From Drosophila persimilis (Eukaryota > Arthropoda > Insecta > Diptera > Drosophilidae), in contig NW_020825380.1 of the NCBI RefSeq assembly GCF_003286085.1, positions 62,001 through 126,000 on the forward strand: a stretch of 64,000 nt of DNA. The letters run 5' to 3'. Below are positions 44,515-55,913 of this stretch, piece by piece. The notes under the pieces are model-generated. The model ran no database searches. It was not told the origin of the DNA and saw only the letters and a program-made list of their open reading frames with translations. Positions within the stretch are counted from its first letter, which is position 1; every line of letters begins with the position of its first letter. A program made the translations under genes and the position numbers.

Positions 44515-47500
44515 AAGAGCAAACTTTCCAAGAAAACACCTCCAACCCGGATTGTCCAAAAATTCGATCTAATAGGTCCCTGGTAGAGGCACAAAACCCA
44601 GACGGAGGGGATAGATATAGATGGTGAAAGTTCCCAATCAGATAAGCTACGATTAAAGTATCAACCAAAACGTTCGACCATACGATTAAGGCAATTCTGG
44701 ACCAAGGTAAAGAAGGTGCGAAAGAGACTTGTCTCGTCGGTCCTTTTGAGCTCCGATAACAGATTATTTATAGAACTAAGCATAGAAGAACAAAACTTCA
44801 TGGCCTTGCTAGATTCGGGGGCGACGATAAGCTGTCTTGGAAGTGAAGCCGCTAAATCGTTCGCGCAACACGCCAAGGCAAAGAAATGCGGAAATATTCG
44901 AACGGCCAATAATGAATCTTGTAAGGTCGTAGCGAAAATTACAGTTCCCATAACTTTTCGCGATCATACTAAGGAGATAGAATTTTTCATAATACCAGCC
45001 TTGAAACAAAATGTGTATTTAGGAATTGATTTCTGGACAGAATTCGGTCTGGTAGCAAGGCTTTTAACGGATAGATCTGTGGTACAAGAATTAGACGTAG
45101 GAAAGGAAACCAAGGCTTCGGAATCACCGCCAGTACATGATCTAAGCAAAGACCAAAAGGTTAGACTAGAATCCGTGATTCATTCGTTTCCTTCGTTTGA
45201 AAGGGAAGGATTAGGACGTACGAAAGCTATCCAACACACGATCGAAATGGTACCCGATAGACCAGTTAAACAACGCCATTGGCCGATTTCACCCGCGAAG
45301 GAAAAGTTAATGTTTGACGAAGTGGAGAAAATGCTGGCCTTAGACGTGATCGAGGAATCGAATAGTTCCTGGAGTAGCAATTGCGTTTTAGTTAAGAAAG
45401 GTACGAAAAACCGATTATGTTTAGATTCCCGAGAAATTAATAAGAACACTCGCAAAGATGCCTACCCTTTACCACACATAGATGGCATTCTTAGTATATT
45501 ACCACCAGCCAAATACATAACGGGACTTGACATGAAACACGCATACTGGCAGATTCCTTTGGAAGAAAAATCTCGGCACTATACAGCTTTTACCATTCCC
45601 AATAGGCCGCTTTACCAGTATAAGGTAATGCCGTTTGGCCTAACTAATGCCGCTCAGACGTTGTGCCGACTTATGGATCAGGTGATACCTGCACACCTCA
45701 GGAATCGGGTTTTTGTCTATTTGGACGATTTACTGGTGCTCTCAGATGACTTCGATTCACTCTTGGTGCTGTTACAAAAGGTAGCGATGCATTTGCGTAA
45801 GGCAAATCTCACGATTAATATAGCCAAGTCAAACTTTTGTATACGGGAGATTACATATCTGGGGTTCATAATAGGTTATGGTCAATTAAAGACAGATCCG
45901 GGGAAAATAAAGTCCATAATGGAGTTCCCGATCCCAAAAACCGTGAAACAGATAAGGAGATTTCTAGGACTTTCTGGATGGTACAGACGCTTTGTCGATA
46001 ACTATGCCACCGTCAGCTACCCCTTAACGGAACTACTAAAAAAGCATCAACCACTTAAGTGGAACGCATCAGCCGAAGAAGCTTTCAATAAACTCAAATC
46101 CTGCTTAACATCTGCTCCAATCCTAGCCACCCCCGATTTTAAGAAACGCTTTTTGTTAATATGTGACGCAAGCACTTTTGGTTTGGGCTGCGTACTAGCT
46201 CAATTAAACGAGGAAGGGATAGAGTTACCTATAGCTTTTATGTCCGAGAAACTTTCCAAGGTGCAACGAAACTATTCGGTCACCGAACTCGAGTGCTTGG
46301 CAGTGATAAAAGGAATAAAGAAGTTTAGAGCTTACGTAGAAGGACAGGATTTCCAAGTTATAACGGACCATGCGTCCCTACAATGGCTTATGAGGCAAAA
46401 AGATTTGTCAGGTCGCTTGGCCCGCTGGGCTATAAAATTACAGGGATTTAATTTTCAAATAGCACATCGTAAAGGGTCCGAAAACGTAGTGGCCGACGCG
46501 TTGTCACGCCAAGATGAGCCCGAGGTACGAAAGTTGAACGGCAACGGACCCATAGTCGACCTTACTTCTACAGAGTTTAAATCGAAAGAATACATGGATC
46601 TAATAGAACACATAAGGCTTAATCAACTTAAGTTACCCGATTTGAAGGTTGACGATAATTTGGTGTATAAAAGAACCGAACCATCCTCAGGGGACGCGAT
46701 AGCAGATAAACAAACTTGGAAGCTTTGGATTCCATCAGGTCTTACCAGCGATATAATTTCCAGGGCTCATGACCCCCCGACGCTTCCCACAGTGGTATTG
46801 GGAAAACCGTTGAAAAAGTGAAAAGGTACTTGTTTTGGCCAAAAATGGTTACACAAATACGAGTATATGTATCACAATGCGACGTTTGTCGCCAGACCAA
46901 AAGTGCTAATGTCGTCTTAAGACCACCAATGGGTAAGCCAATGAATTCAGAAAGACCTTTTCAAAAGCTTTATCTGGATTTGTTGGGCCCGTATCCGCGT
47001 TCCAAGCAAGGGAATATTGGTATCTTAATAATCGTAGATCACAACACCAAATTTCAATTGGTATGTCCGCTCAAGAAGTTTACCTCAAGTAAGGTGTGTG
47101 ACTTCCTAGAAAATATGTTATTTAGTACTTTCGGGGTCCCTCAGACTATACTCACCGATAATGGTTCACAGTTTGTCTCTGGAAATTTCAAGTCATTTCT
47201 TACCAGATTCGGGGTAACTCACCGTTGCACTGCAATATACTCACCGCAAGCCAATGCCAGTGAACGGTTAAACCGATCCGTGTTAGCGGCTATAAGAGCG
47301 TACGTCGGCAAAGATCATACTAATTGGGACAATAAATTACCTGAAATTAGTGCGGCGTTACGAGCCAATATCCATAGAAAGGATTATGAACTACTAAGAC
47401 GACTAAATCTCCTATCGGATGACACCAGAGTCGAATATCCAGATGTAGTACAAGTATGTCGACAAGCCGCTCAGCAAAAGGTAGCTAAATCACACGAGCA

Positions 47501-47753
47501 GAATGCGAGGACATACAACTTACGTAGCCGGGTCCGTCAACTTAAAGTTGGAGACGTCGTGTATGCCCGGAATTTTTGTCAGAGCAACGCTTTAAAAAAG
47601 TTCAGCGCTAAGCTGGCGCCTGTGTTTATATTAGCCAAGGTTATTCGCCGAGTGGGGACAATGTATTACCAATTAGCTAGCGAAGATAAGAAAAACTTAG
47701 GAGTCTATCACTTAAAAGATATTCACCTTAGTAAATGGCCTTCTTCAGTTTAA
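44515..47753 (+). pseudogene. pol: Element D pol (protease, RT, RNase H, integrase), frameshifted
   Basis: The frame 44716-46821 has protease ALLDSGATISCLG (about residue 30), RT NRLCLDSREINKNT, ITGLDMKHAYWQIPL and the active site YLDDLLVL (about 334), and RNase H with ICDASTFGLG (about 482), TELECLAVIKG, DHASLQWL and VADALSR. A one-base shift at about 46780-46790, inside the integrase zinc domain, moves the rest to the 46818-47753 frame. There, VSQCDVCRQTK, DLLGPYP, TDNGSQF and NASERLNRS give the D, D and E positions. After the core, ALRANIH joins RKDYELL abruptly, suggesting an in-frame deletion. The C-terminal domain (VGDVVYARNF) is present. The segment 44515-44715 lies between gag stop and pol. 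Confidence 0.85.
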
Positions 47754-48189
47754 GTCTCATTGTAAGAACAATTACGTCTTCAACTGTGGTGTAGGGACCG
47801 AATTTAGGGAAAGAGTATGGAACATCACGGATAAGCACAGTTTTCTTTTGGTAATGCTTAAAAGTGCAGATACATAGTAACTCCGAAAGTGGATCGTAAG
47901 CTGCAAGCTTTCCGAAAAGCTTTCTAAAGAGAGTCGGCGCGCAGCGCACGCATTTAAGCGAAAGACGTCACGTTTACCTTGACCCAAGAGAGTAGCGTAG
48001 CGTAGGGAGAGCATAGCTTAAAAGCTTGACCAAAATTTCGCTCAATTGGGCGAAAGATCATCCGATTATGCAGTTAAAGTTTCCAAATATCATCCGATCT
48101 TCGAGCTTTTTGGGCTGGAGTTATTGACTGAGAATCGATTGATTAAAGCGGACGTGTTTACTCGGGAATTAATAAATAAATATATATAT
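47754..48189 (+). other. Element D 3' region, non-coding
   Basis: 436 bases with no supported gene. Purine-rich runs (aaagagagtcgg near 47929, gagagtagcgtagcgtaggga near 47988) could include a polypurine tract, but no LTR is recognisable. It ends in aaataaatatatatat, the target of errantivirus copy 2. Confidence 0.5.
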
Positions 48190-48906
48190 AGTTAAATATG
48201 CGACACTGCAGTTTGCGTTTTAAAAAAAGATTTTATTCTTTCACTTAAACTTAGTGCACATTGATTAGTTATTTCCCCGACGATGACTGATGTCCGGTGT
48301 CTTGAATGGAATTAACTTTTGTTGAATTCTCCGACGGTGTCGCGATTGACGTTTGTCTTGAACAGAACTGCTTTGCCTTCCGAAATGTAGACTATTTATA
48401 TCATGATGCTCGGCTTGGGATTCGGATTTGGATTCGGAGGCGTTGGCTTTGACTTCGGCTTCGGAGATGGAGTACGTGACTCGATCGATATGTGGGAAAG
48501 GCGGCTTTTGATGAAAGGCTTCCGCTGCGTATGATCGGTGTTGCATTACTTGGGGGTGGCTGAGAATAGGGACTCTGATTGGTCAGCTACGATGGCGTGG
48601 TTCTTGAGAATCGATTAGTAATTGATCTCTGAAGAGTGGCGTGATTCTAGTGCGGCTGGATTTTAGAGCGGCTGGATTCTAGTGCGGCATCTATTGTTTT
48701 ATGTTCCACTTCTAGCTTAGGGTGTTTGTTTACATTGCCTGCAATCGGCTACGCGTGGTCCATTTCGAGCGTGAGATTGTTTATGGGGTTTCGGAGCTGA
48801 GAGTGTCGGATTGTTTATAGTAGTGTCGGATTGTTTATAGTATTGTGGGTGCAGGGTAATAGACATAGACAAGGGTATGCGGAGCATGGACTATAGATAT
48901 GTCACT
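48190..48906 (-). repeat. errantivirus copy 2 3' LTR
   Basis: 717 bases, starting AGTGACATATC on the minus strand (48906) and ending TAACT. It contains a 20-base tandem duplication (48802-48821 and 48822-48841) absent from copy 1, and an undisturbed GCAC at 48256-48259, which is the empty site for the mdg1-like insertion. The left flank is (AT)n. Confidence 0.9.
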
Positions 48907-49287
48907 CCCCCATTGTTAGATTTAAGCCTGTCCTCAGGCGATTATCCTTGGATATAGTTCAGGAGCGTTTAAAATTGTGCCTGCTGGGGATTCTTCGTCT
49001 TCGTCTAAGGATGTTTCTATGTGCGGGTCGGTTTTAGGCTCATTGCTTTTACTTAGAATAAATAATTTGTAGCTTAATCCTATTATGATTATGACAAATA
49101 GTAGTATTAAGCTTACATGTAATACATTATTTAATTGCGTATTTTCTATTACGATTTCTTTGGTTTGCAAATAAGACAGTGGTTTAATTTTTGTTACGTT
49201 ATTGTTGATGTATATGCTCTGTGCAAATTCTGGTATTGAGTTGGATATTAAGAATTCGTTTAATTGTACACTGCAATTATGTATTTT
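48907..49287 (-). pseudogene. env: errantivirus env C-terminus with transmembrane anchor, copy 2
   Basis: The open part 48934-49170 encodes a hydrophobic anchor (VSLILLFVIIIIGLSYKLF) and a short acidic cytoplasmic tail, the membrane end of env. A polypurine tract (aacaatggggg on the minus strand, 48907-48917) lies between the stop and the LTR. The frame continues upstream to the DINE boundary at 49287 and beyond it at 50273. Confidence 0.82.
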
Positions 49288-50272
49288 TATACCCGATACT
49301 CAAAATGAGTATTGGGGTATATTAGATTTGTGGTAAAAGTGTATGTGTGTAACGTCCAGAAGGAATCGTTTCCGACCCCATAAAGTATATATATTCTTGA
49401 TCAGCATCAATAGCCGAGTCGATTGAGCCATGTCTGTCTGTCCGTCCGTCCGTCTGTCCGTCTGTCCATCCGTCCGTCTGTCCGTCCCCTTCAGCGCCTA
49501 ATGCTCTATAAGACTATAAGAGCTAGAGCAACGATGTTTTGGATCCAGACTTCTGTGATATGTCACTGCTCCAAAAATATTTCAAAACTTTGCCCCGCCC
49601 ACTTCCGCCCCCACAAAGGGCGAAAATCTGTGGCATCCACAATTTAGAAGATACGAGAAAACTAAAAACGCAGAATCGTAGAAGATGACTATATCTTCTA
49701 GAGTGCAAAATCTGAACCAGATCGTATAATTATTATAGCCAGAATCACGAAAACAATTTCACTCTTTCTCGCTCTGTCTCACTCTAACACACAGGTTTCA
49801 TAGTCGGTTTTGCCAATTGCAAAATATGAGTTCAAGGATCTCAGAACCCATAAGAGCTAGAGCAACCAAATTTGGTATCCACACTCCTGTGATATCGGAC
49901 CTTGACCGTTTTGTGTCAGAATTTCGCCCCACCCCCATCCGCCCCCACAAAGGACGAAAATCTGTTGCATCCACAATATTGCAGATTCGAGAAAACTAAA
50001 AACGCAGAATCATAGAGAATGACTATATCTATCCGGTTGCTGAATTTGGATCAGATCAGATAATTTTTGTAGCCAAAAGGAACAAATCAATTTGCATTGG
50101 CTACGCAGCGCCCGACGTCACGCTCAGACTGATTTTCTGTCTCTCTCGCACGCATTCTTTGTCGTGTCGTTTAATATTAGCGGCGTCTGCCGGAGGAGAG
50201 CCATACTGACTTAGTATCGGGTATAACTGTAGAGTTGCGGTGTCCGCAGCAACTCACAACGTTCCCCCTCGT
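49288..50272 (+). mobile_element. DINE-1/Helentron element with fused middle modules
   Basis: Complete termini; 985 bases. The second and third GC-rich modules are fused near 49915 (gaccgttttgtgtcagaatttcgcc), so one repeat unit is missing compared with the 1.1-kb copies. The microsatellite (49431-49485) includes a ccatccgtccg variant. It is inserted in env. Confidence 0.87.
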
Positions 50273-50457
50273 TATTAATGCGTTACCTTCTACTTTTATT
50301 TCTTGGTTTAGGCAATCTTGGTTTAATAAGGTTTTTGGTAATTTCCAAGTTAACAATATATTGGGTTCTATGAAACTTATTTGAAAGTTTTGGTGTGCTT
50401 TGGTGTATGGACATTTTGTTTCTACTTGTTTGACTATTCCTGAAATACATTCGTCAT
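50273..50457 (-). pseudogene. env: errantivirus env middle segment, copy 2
   Basis: 185 bases of env between two DINEs, open in the env frame (ECISGIVKQVETKCPYTKAH). It contains Cys residues of the ectodomain. In copy 1 this region is lost to the left-edge DINE. Confidence 0.8.
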
Positions 50458-51519
50458 TATACCCGATACTCAAAATGAGTATTGGGGTATATTAGATTTG
50501 TGGTAAAAGTGGATGTGTGTAACGTCCAGAAGGAATCGATTCCGACCCTATAAAGTATATATATTCTTGATCAGCATCAATAGCCGAGTCGATTGAGCCA
50601 TGTCTGTCTGTCCGTCTGTCCGTCTGTCCGTCCCCTTCAGCGCCTAATGCTCAAAGACTATAAGAGCTAGAGCAACGATGTTTTGGATCCAGACTTCTGT
50701 GATATGTCACTGCTCCAAAAATATTTCAAAACTTTGCCCCACCCACATCCGCTCCCACAAAGGGCGAAAATCTGTGGCATCCACAATTTTAAAGATACGA
50801 GAAAACCAAAAACGCAGAATCGTAGAGAATGACGATATCTTTTAGACTACGGAATCTGAATTGGATCGTATTGTTATTATAGCCAGCATCAAGAAAACAA
50901 TTTCATTTTTTCTCGCCCTGTCTCTCTCTAACACACACGTAGCATAGGCGGCTTTGCTTAGAGTAAAACATTAGCTCCCTGGTATCCACACTCCTAATAT
51001 ATCGGACCGAGACGAGTTTGTTTCAAAATTTCGCCACACCCCCTTCCGCCCCCGCAAACGATGCAAATCTGGGGATATTCACAAATCTCAAAGACTATTA
51101 AAGCTAGAGTATCCAAATTTAGTATCCGCACTCCTGTTAGATCTCACTATAAAACGTATATCTCAAAATTTCGCCCCACCCCCTTCCGCCCCCACAAAGG
51201 ACGAAAATCTGTTGCATCCACAATATTGCAGATTGGAGTAAACTAAAAACGCAGAATCATAGATAATGACCATATCTATCAGATTGCTGAATCTGGATCA
51301 GATTAGATCATTTTTATAGCCAAAGGAAACAAATCAATTTGCAGTGGCTACGCAGCGCCCGACGTCACGCTCAGACAGATTTTCTGTCTCTCTCGCACGC
51401 ACTCTTTGTCGTGTCGTTTAATATTAGCGGCCTCTGCCGGAGGAGAGCCATACTGACTTAGTATCGGGTATAACTGTAGAGTTGCGGTGTCCGCAGCAAC
51501 TCACAACGTTCCCCCTCGT
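50458..51519 (+). mobile_element. DINE-1/Helentron element (complete; empty site known)
   Basis: TATACCC...CCCTCGT inserted in env between cgtcat and ttatttttcg. Copy 1 at 225-240 reads cgtcatttatttttcg without interruption. The insertion is therefore exactly between two T residues with no duplicated or lost base. The microsatellite is short (50600-50634). Confidence 0.92.
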
Positions 51520-51713
51520 TTATTTTTCGTTTTGATTCTTTTTCATATACCTCGTTTTCTAGAATGCAATAATTGTTTTGCGTTAGGTCAGTGAGGATGT
51601 TATTATCTTCATCTGGATATGGAACAATTTTAAGTATAGGAATATTTCTGATCTCTCGTGGGATGTTGGAAATTATTAGTATTTCGTTAGTGTCTGATTT
51701 CAACCAAGTAGAT
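51520..51713 (-). pseudogene. env: errantivirus env segment next to element E, copy 2
   Basis: 194 bases of the env ectodomain frame (KSDTNEILIISNIPREIRNI), matching copy 1 at 233-426 with a few substitutions. It ends at the element E target duplication TAGAT (51709-51713). Confidence 0.82.
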
Positions 51714-52084
51714 TGTGGAGATAATGTTTTTTATCCCCAATCGGCCGACTAATTATTCCAATTAAATAAAATTCGGCGCAGAAATAAAATTGCGATATGT
51801 TCTTTAATGCGTGACATCCAAATTGCAAGTGTGGCTTGCCTGCCCTTTACATTGCCGCTCCGATCGCTAAGCGCAGCTTCGCTCGGCCGACGTCGGTAGG
51901 CAGACGCAAAGCGGAGATAGCGAAGAGCGAGCTGGCAGAGAGCGTTTAGCAGGGCAAGCAAGCGCAAAGCTTTAACAAACAAATGAGTGACATAGACATA
52001 AGTAACAAACAAAATAAGCGGCTGAGGGCCAAGAATTAGGTGCTATTTGGCAAGCAGCTAATCGGCTGGGTTCTGCTCCGAACA
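51714..52084 (-). repeat. Element E 3' LTR
   Basis: 371 bases. The last codons of the long ORF (ECSEQNPAD, stop at 52058) run through the polypurine tract into this LTR. Confidence 0.9.
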
Positions 52085-53227
52085 TTCACCCCCCGTTGGA
52101 AGGCAAAGGCTTTCAACAGATCCATCCTGAAGGGGCACAACCGCTATTTTTCCAACGGCCCTCTTGAAGATGCTTGCTTGGGCGCAGCTGGCGGCTACGC
52201 TGGGATGCTCGTCGAACGCGGCAATCGGCGCTTCTTTACGAAGGCGGCTTGTCGTGATTACGTCTTGATCATCGGGAACCTCTGTAATTGCATAGAATGG
52301 CTGGAAATTTGGCAATGTAGAAATTGTTGAAAGTTGAATTTCATTTAGCGTGGATATGTAGGTTTTTAATATATCGAAAAGTTCGCGCTGCAGTTCCTGA
52401 TTCTCCGATCGCAGTTTTTCCACTTGCACCTGGCACTCGAGCAGCTGCTTCCTGCATTGCTGCTCTAAGTTTTGGTACTCCAGCGTTGTGGCCCGAAAAT
52501 CGTCATTAGAGATGGAGAAGGAATTTTCAAAAGCGGCTAAAACTGCACGCTTATTCTCCGAGCTATCAATGCTTCCTGACACTATCCAACCAAGTTTTGT
52601 CTCCTGCAATGTTGGCAATTGGTCTGATAGTCGAATCTGTCCGACGCACATTAAATCGAAGAACAAACCACCACCTATCAACAGATCGATACGTTGGGGC
52701 TTGGAGAAATTAGGATCAGCTAGTTTTAGATTATTCGGCATGGGCCAATCCTTTGCGTCTAGGCCGAAGTTAGGCTGCATTTCCGTAATTGAGTTGGTGA
52801 CAATTGCAGCAAAGGAAGCTCGATAGCTTGCGTCCTGGGATTGTACAACTATATGTACAGACTTGCTCGAAGGTAGAATGGAATCTCCGATTCCAGAGAT
52901 GTGAACATAAGACGAGCGATGATCCAACTGCAACTGATCAGCAAGCCTAGATGTTACAAAGTTTGCCTGTGATGCAGAATCCAAAATGGCACGACATGGG
53001 ATAAGTGATCCATAACGATCTGTTACATGGACGAGGGCAGTAGGTAGCAACACGTTCTGGCTAGGCTGAGATTTCTGGATCGAGGGGGGAGGGCTAGAAC
53101 ACCCGCTTGCTAGAAGCACAGTCGCGGCCTCTTGCTGGATCGATTCCTCGGCCGGTGAAGAGGAAGATGAAGCACCAGTTAGCCTGGCAATGCCTGCAAA
53201 GTCCTGACCTGCACTTCTGCAATTCAT
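52058..53227 (-). CDS. Element E protease with coiled-coil C-terminal segment
   Basis: A 389-residue frame. The BEL-type aspartic protease domain carries AILDSASQANFV (about residue 78; Ser-Ala in place of the usual Ser/Thr-Gly) and the downstream domain ending LGWIVSGS (about 213). Where RT should begin, the chain instead continues into a predicted coiled coil (LEQQCRKQLLECQVQVEKL, SENQELQREL; about 248-290). A tail that ends AVGKIAVVPLQDGS and GGECSEQNPAD follows, resembling the end of BEL polyproteins. The altered catalytic Gly could impair protease. This may be a deletion product in which the pol tail has been joined to the protease, with the coiled-coil part of unclear origin. Confidence 0.72.
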   Translation of the reverse strand: MNCRSAGQDFAGIARLTGASSSSSPAEESIQQEAATVLLASGCSSPPPSIQKSQPSQNVLLPTALVHVTDRYGSLIPCRAILDSASQANFVTSRLADQLQLDHRSSYVHISGIGDSILPSSKSVHIVVQSQDASYRASFAAIVTNSITEMQPNFGLDAKDWPMPNNLKLADPNFSKPQRIDLLIGGGLFFDLMCVGQIRLSDQLPTLQETKLGWIVSGSIDSSENKRAVLAAFENSFSISNDDFRATTLEYQNLEQQCRKQLLECQVQVEKLRSENQELQRELFDILKTYISTLNEIQLSTISTLPNFQPFYAITEVPDDQDVITTSRLRKEAPIAAFDEHPSVAASCAQASIFKRAVGKIAVVPLQDGSVESLCLPTGGECSEQNPAD

Positions 53228-54384
53228 GGCCTTTGTTGAGGCAATTCAAACACAAGCGGCTCTTCTTTGCTTCTTTGTATCTTTCAAACGCAGAGAGATT
53301 CAGGAATGCCTGACATCTAGATATGTAATGCTCGGAGGAATTGCAATGGTTACATATGGGGTTAGGATGGTCGTTACTGGAGGTGATAAGGGTGACAGGT
53401 TTGTCTTCTCCCACCAGTTGACTAGGACTTGTTGCCATGGCTGATCCCAAATTCTCCAGCATCCGACATCTCGCTTCCAAAAATGAGGCCATGCTTGACC
53501 ACCGAGGCAATCCTGACGTCGGCAAGCTCTCTTCCCATTTCTCCTTTGTTTTGTAGTCCAGTTTCGTGCCTATGATGAAGATCAGCAACCCATCCGAAAT
53601 CTCCTGCGGGGTCGCCAAGGTCTGAAGTGCACGCAAGTGCGAATTGATTTTGTCGCTGAGCGCGCGCAAGCCGATAGCTGAGCCCTTCTCCACCCCTTGC
53701 AGCCCGAAAATAGCCTTGACGTATGCCTGAAAATGTAACAGTTTATTATCGAATCGCAACATTAGCAAATTCAACGCCTTGTCGTAATTCTCCTCAGAAA
53801 GTTCCAAGGAAGGAATCGTATCCAGCGCAGCACCATCTAGACATCCACGAAGATATTGGAATTTTTCGATGATTGGGATACGATGGTCTTTGTGCACCAT
53901 TGTCGAGAACATCGAGTGGAATTCTGGCCAATCCATGTAGTTCCCACCGAATCGCGGAAGCTGCAACTCGGGCATTCGAGAACGGCCTATACTATTATAG
54001 GCGAACAACGACGAATTTCCCTCGAGAGTATGCCGAGCTGTTGAATTGGCAACATTTACCGTGCGAGCAGCCATCAACTCCCGCGACAGCCTGGACCTAA
54101 CCTTGACATAAACATTCGAAAAGTCCAGCCGGGCATCATGGGCTAACTGCAGGAAATCCAGCCTTTCAAGGCTCGTTTGAGCGGCATCGAAATCGGCATT
54201 CATTCGCTCGATTTGCTCTAAGCGAGCTTGAAGTTCTGCCTCATCTCTTCTTCTTCTCTTCCTTGGTGAGAAAGCGATCCATGGCCTTTAGTTGGCGCGC
54301 GACGGACTCGGCCTTGTGCTTGTAGAAATCAACATCACTGGGCATTGCTGCGTTCGCGACATTGGTAGGCTCAGGTGCTGCCAT
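53150..54384 (-). pseudogene. gag: Element E gag (two frame breaks)
   Basis: The start is best placed at the ATG at 54384 (MAAPEPTNVANAAMPSDVDF). The frame is lost in an AAGAAGAAG tract at about 54238-54252 and resumes in the frame open from 54203 (MNADFDAAQTSLERLDFL). The capsid domain of BEL type (LPRFGGNYMDWPEFHSMFS) is at about residues 80-240 of that frame. Three Cys/His clusters follow near its end (CNHCNSSEHYISRC, CLNCLNKGHELQKC, CRHC). A second shift near 53150-53180 separates it from the protease frame, whereas BEL elements usually use one frame. Both could be mutations; a programmed shift at the second site is possible but no slippery heptamer is obvious. Confidence 0.75.
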
Positions 54385-54746
54385 GTTGAGGTTTTAAAAG
54401 AGTCACTCAGCACGACCGAAAAAGACACCCTGTATACGTATAAACGTGCGAACCGAAAGCAAAGGGATTACAGCTAATGCCTTTAGCTGTGCGGCTGTGC
54501 TGGCTGTCCGATTCCGCTTTGTACTCCGCTTGTGTGTACTAGTGAGTTCGCTGCACTGCACTGACCGAATTGTCGCGACAGAGAAATTAATAGCCAGCAA
54601 TGCGTGTATGTAGGTGTCTGTAAGTATGTTTTAGCACCGAATTATGCTTAACCGCCGAAAATTTGTTAAGGCTAACGAATGTCGATCGCGAATGATAATT
54701 AATTGACACTGCAACTCAGAGATCACGTCGGGGTCACCAAATTTTA

Positions 54747-55117
54747 TGTGGAGATAATGTTTTTTATCCCCAATCGGCCGACTAATTATTCCAATTAAAT
54801 AAAACTCGGCGCAGAAATAAAATTGCGATATGTTCCTTAATGCGTGACATCCAAATTGCAAGTGTGGCTTGCCTGCCCTTTACATTGCCGCTCCGATCGC
54901 TAAGCGCAGCTTCGCTCGGCCGACGTCGGTAGGCAGACGCAAAGCGGAGATAGCGAAGAGCGAGCTGGCAGAGAGCGTTTAGCAGGGCAAGCAAGCGCAA
55001 AGCTTTAACAAACAAATGAGTGACATAGACATAAGTAACAAACAAAATAAGCGGCTGAGGGCCAAGAATTAGGTGCTATTTGGCAAGCAGCTAATCGGCT
55101 GGGTTCTGCTCCGAACA
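54747..55117 (-). repeat. Element E 5' LTR
   Basis: 371 bases. The differences from the 3' LTR are c/t near 54805 and c/t near 54836. Confidence 0.9.
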
Positions 55118-55913
55118 TAGATGTTTTAATATTTAATAATTTCTCTGAATCGATGTGTTTCAGGTAATCCTGCCTCAATAATTTTGGTTTAAAGATACCT
55201 AATCTTGTTAGCTGCATGCCTAATTCAATATCCTCTATTTACTCAGTAAAATGTTGAAGGTTAAATATTAATATTTCTAGTTGTTTATTTCTGTCATTAT
55301 CTTTGTTTAATTTATTGACAACTTCTATGCCGGAATTTACTGCTTGAATTACTAAGTTTAATTCGTTAACTAGAACACTGTGGCTAGCCAGATTGTCTAA
55401 TTTCCCTTCTAATTCGACCTTATCATCTTGATCTAACGTTCCAAATAGATATTTATATATTGTGCCTACTGCATTTATAAGGCCTCTTCTGTTTCTTTTG
55501 GCTATTTTTATGCCGTGGAATTCGCTTTGCAATTTCTCGACTAAATATTAAACTTGGATTTCGTTATCAAATTGGGTTGCCTGTTCTAGTAAACTCTGTT
55601 ATGTTTCATCTGTTTTTGTTATATTAATTTTTAGATAGTGGTATTCATAATTAATGGGTATGTTAATGGTATTTGTTTTGAATATGAGATATCCATTCCT
55701 TGAGTTGATGGGATATATCTCTATATTCTGTCCGGTAGCTTGTAGGACGGTGAACATTAGTAAGATTATAATCTTGATCATGTTGTAGCTCCGGTTTCCC
55801 AGTACTCTGTTCGGGTACTCTGCAATTATTGTATTTACTTGTATTAGATTTCTTCTTTCTTTTGAATTTTGTTTTATAGTGGGTGATTGTTCTCCCTCTA
55901 TTTTTCTCTTCAA
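55118..55913 (-). pseudogene. env: errantivirus env N-terminal half, copy 2 (broken)
   Basis: The ATG at 55913 overlaps the pol end. A signal-like hydrophobic stretch (IKIIILLMFTVLQATG) precedes stops near 55599 and 55550. The frame reopens at 55532 through the basic cleavage motif and hydrophobic fusion-like segment to 55239, where another stop occurs, and it continues to element E at 55118. The stops are at different places from those of copy 1, so the two genes decayed independently. Confidence 0.82.

Larger units (their letters stand above)
39333..48189 (+). mobile_element. Element D: Ty3/gypsy-type LTR retrotransposon (Osvaldo/Ulysses-like?)
   Basis: A plus-strand element with primer site, leader (cut by two DINEs), gag with a RING-like N-terminus, pol in PR-RT-RH-IN order, and a 436-base 3' region. 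It has no env. The 3' LTR is not visible; errantivirus copy 2 is inserted at 48190 in an (AT)n stretch. A long LTR and tRNA-Lys-type primer site recall the Osvaldo/Ulysses lineage, but this is from memory and not decisive. Several frameshifts, a stop between RING and gag, and an integrase deletion make it inactive. Confidence 0.7.
51714..55117 (-). mobile_element. Element E: 3.4-kb BEL/Pao derivative lacking RT and integrase
   Basis: 371-base LTRs at 51714-52084 and 54747-55117 (TGTGGAGATAAT...CCGAACA) differing at two positions. The TAGAT target duplication is at 51709-51713 and 55118-55122, and the uninterrupted site is in copy 1 near 419-423. The BEL-type primer site (minus TGGTGACCCCGACGTGA) is at 54723-54739, and a purine tract (aacggggggtgaa on the minus strand) lies before the 3' LTR. 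It encodes gag and protease, then a coiled-coil segment. No RT, RNase H or integrase is present, so it would need enzymes in trans. Low LTR divergence means recent activity. Confidence 0.88.
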
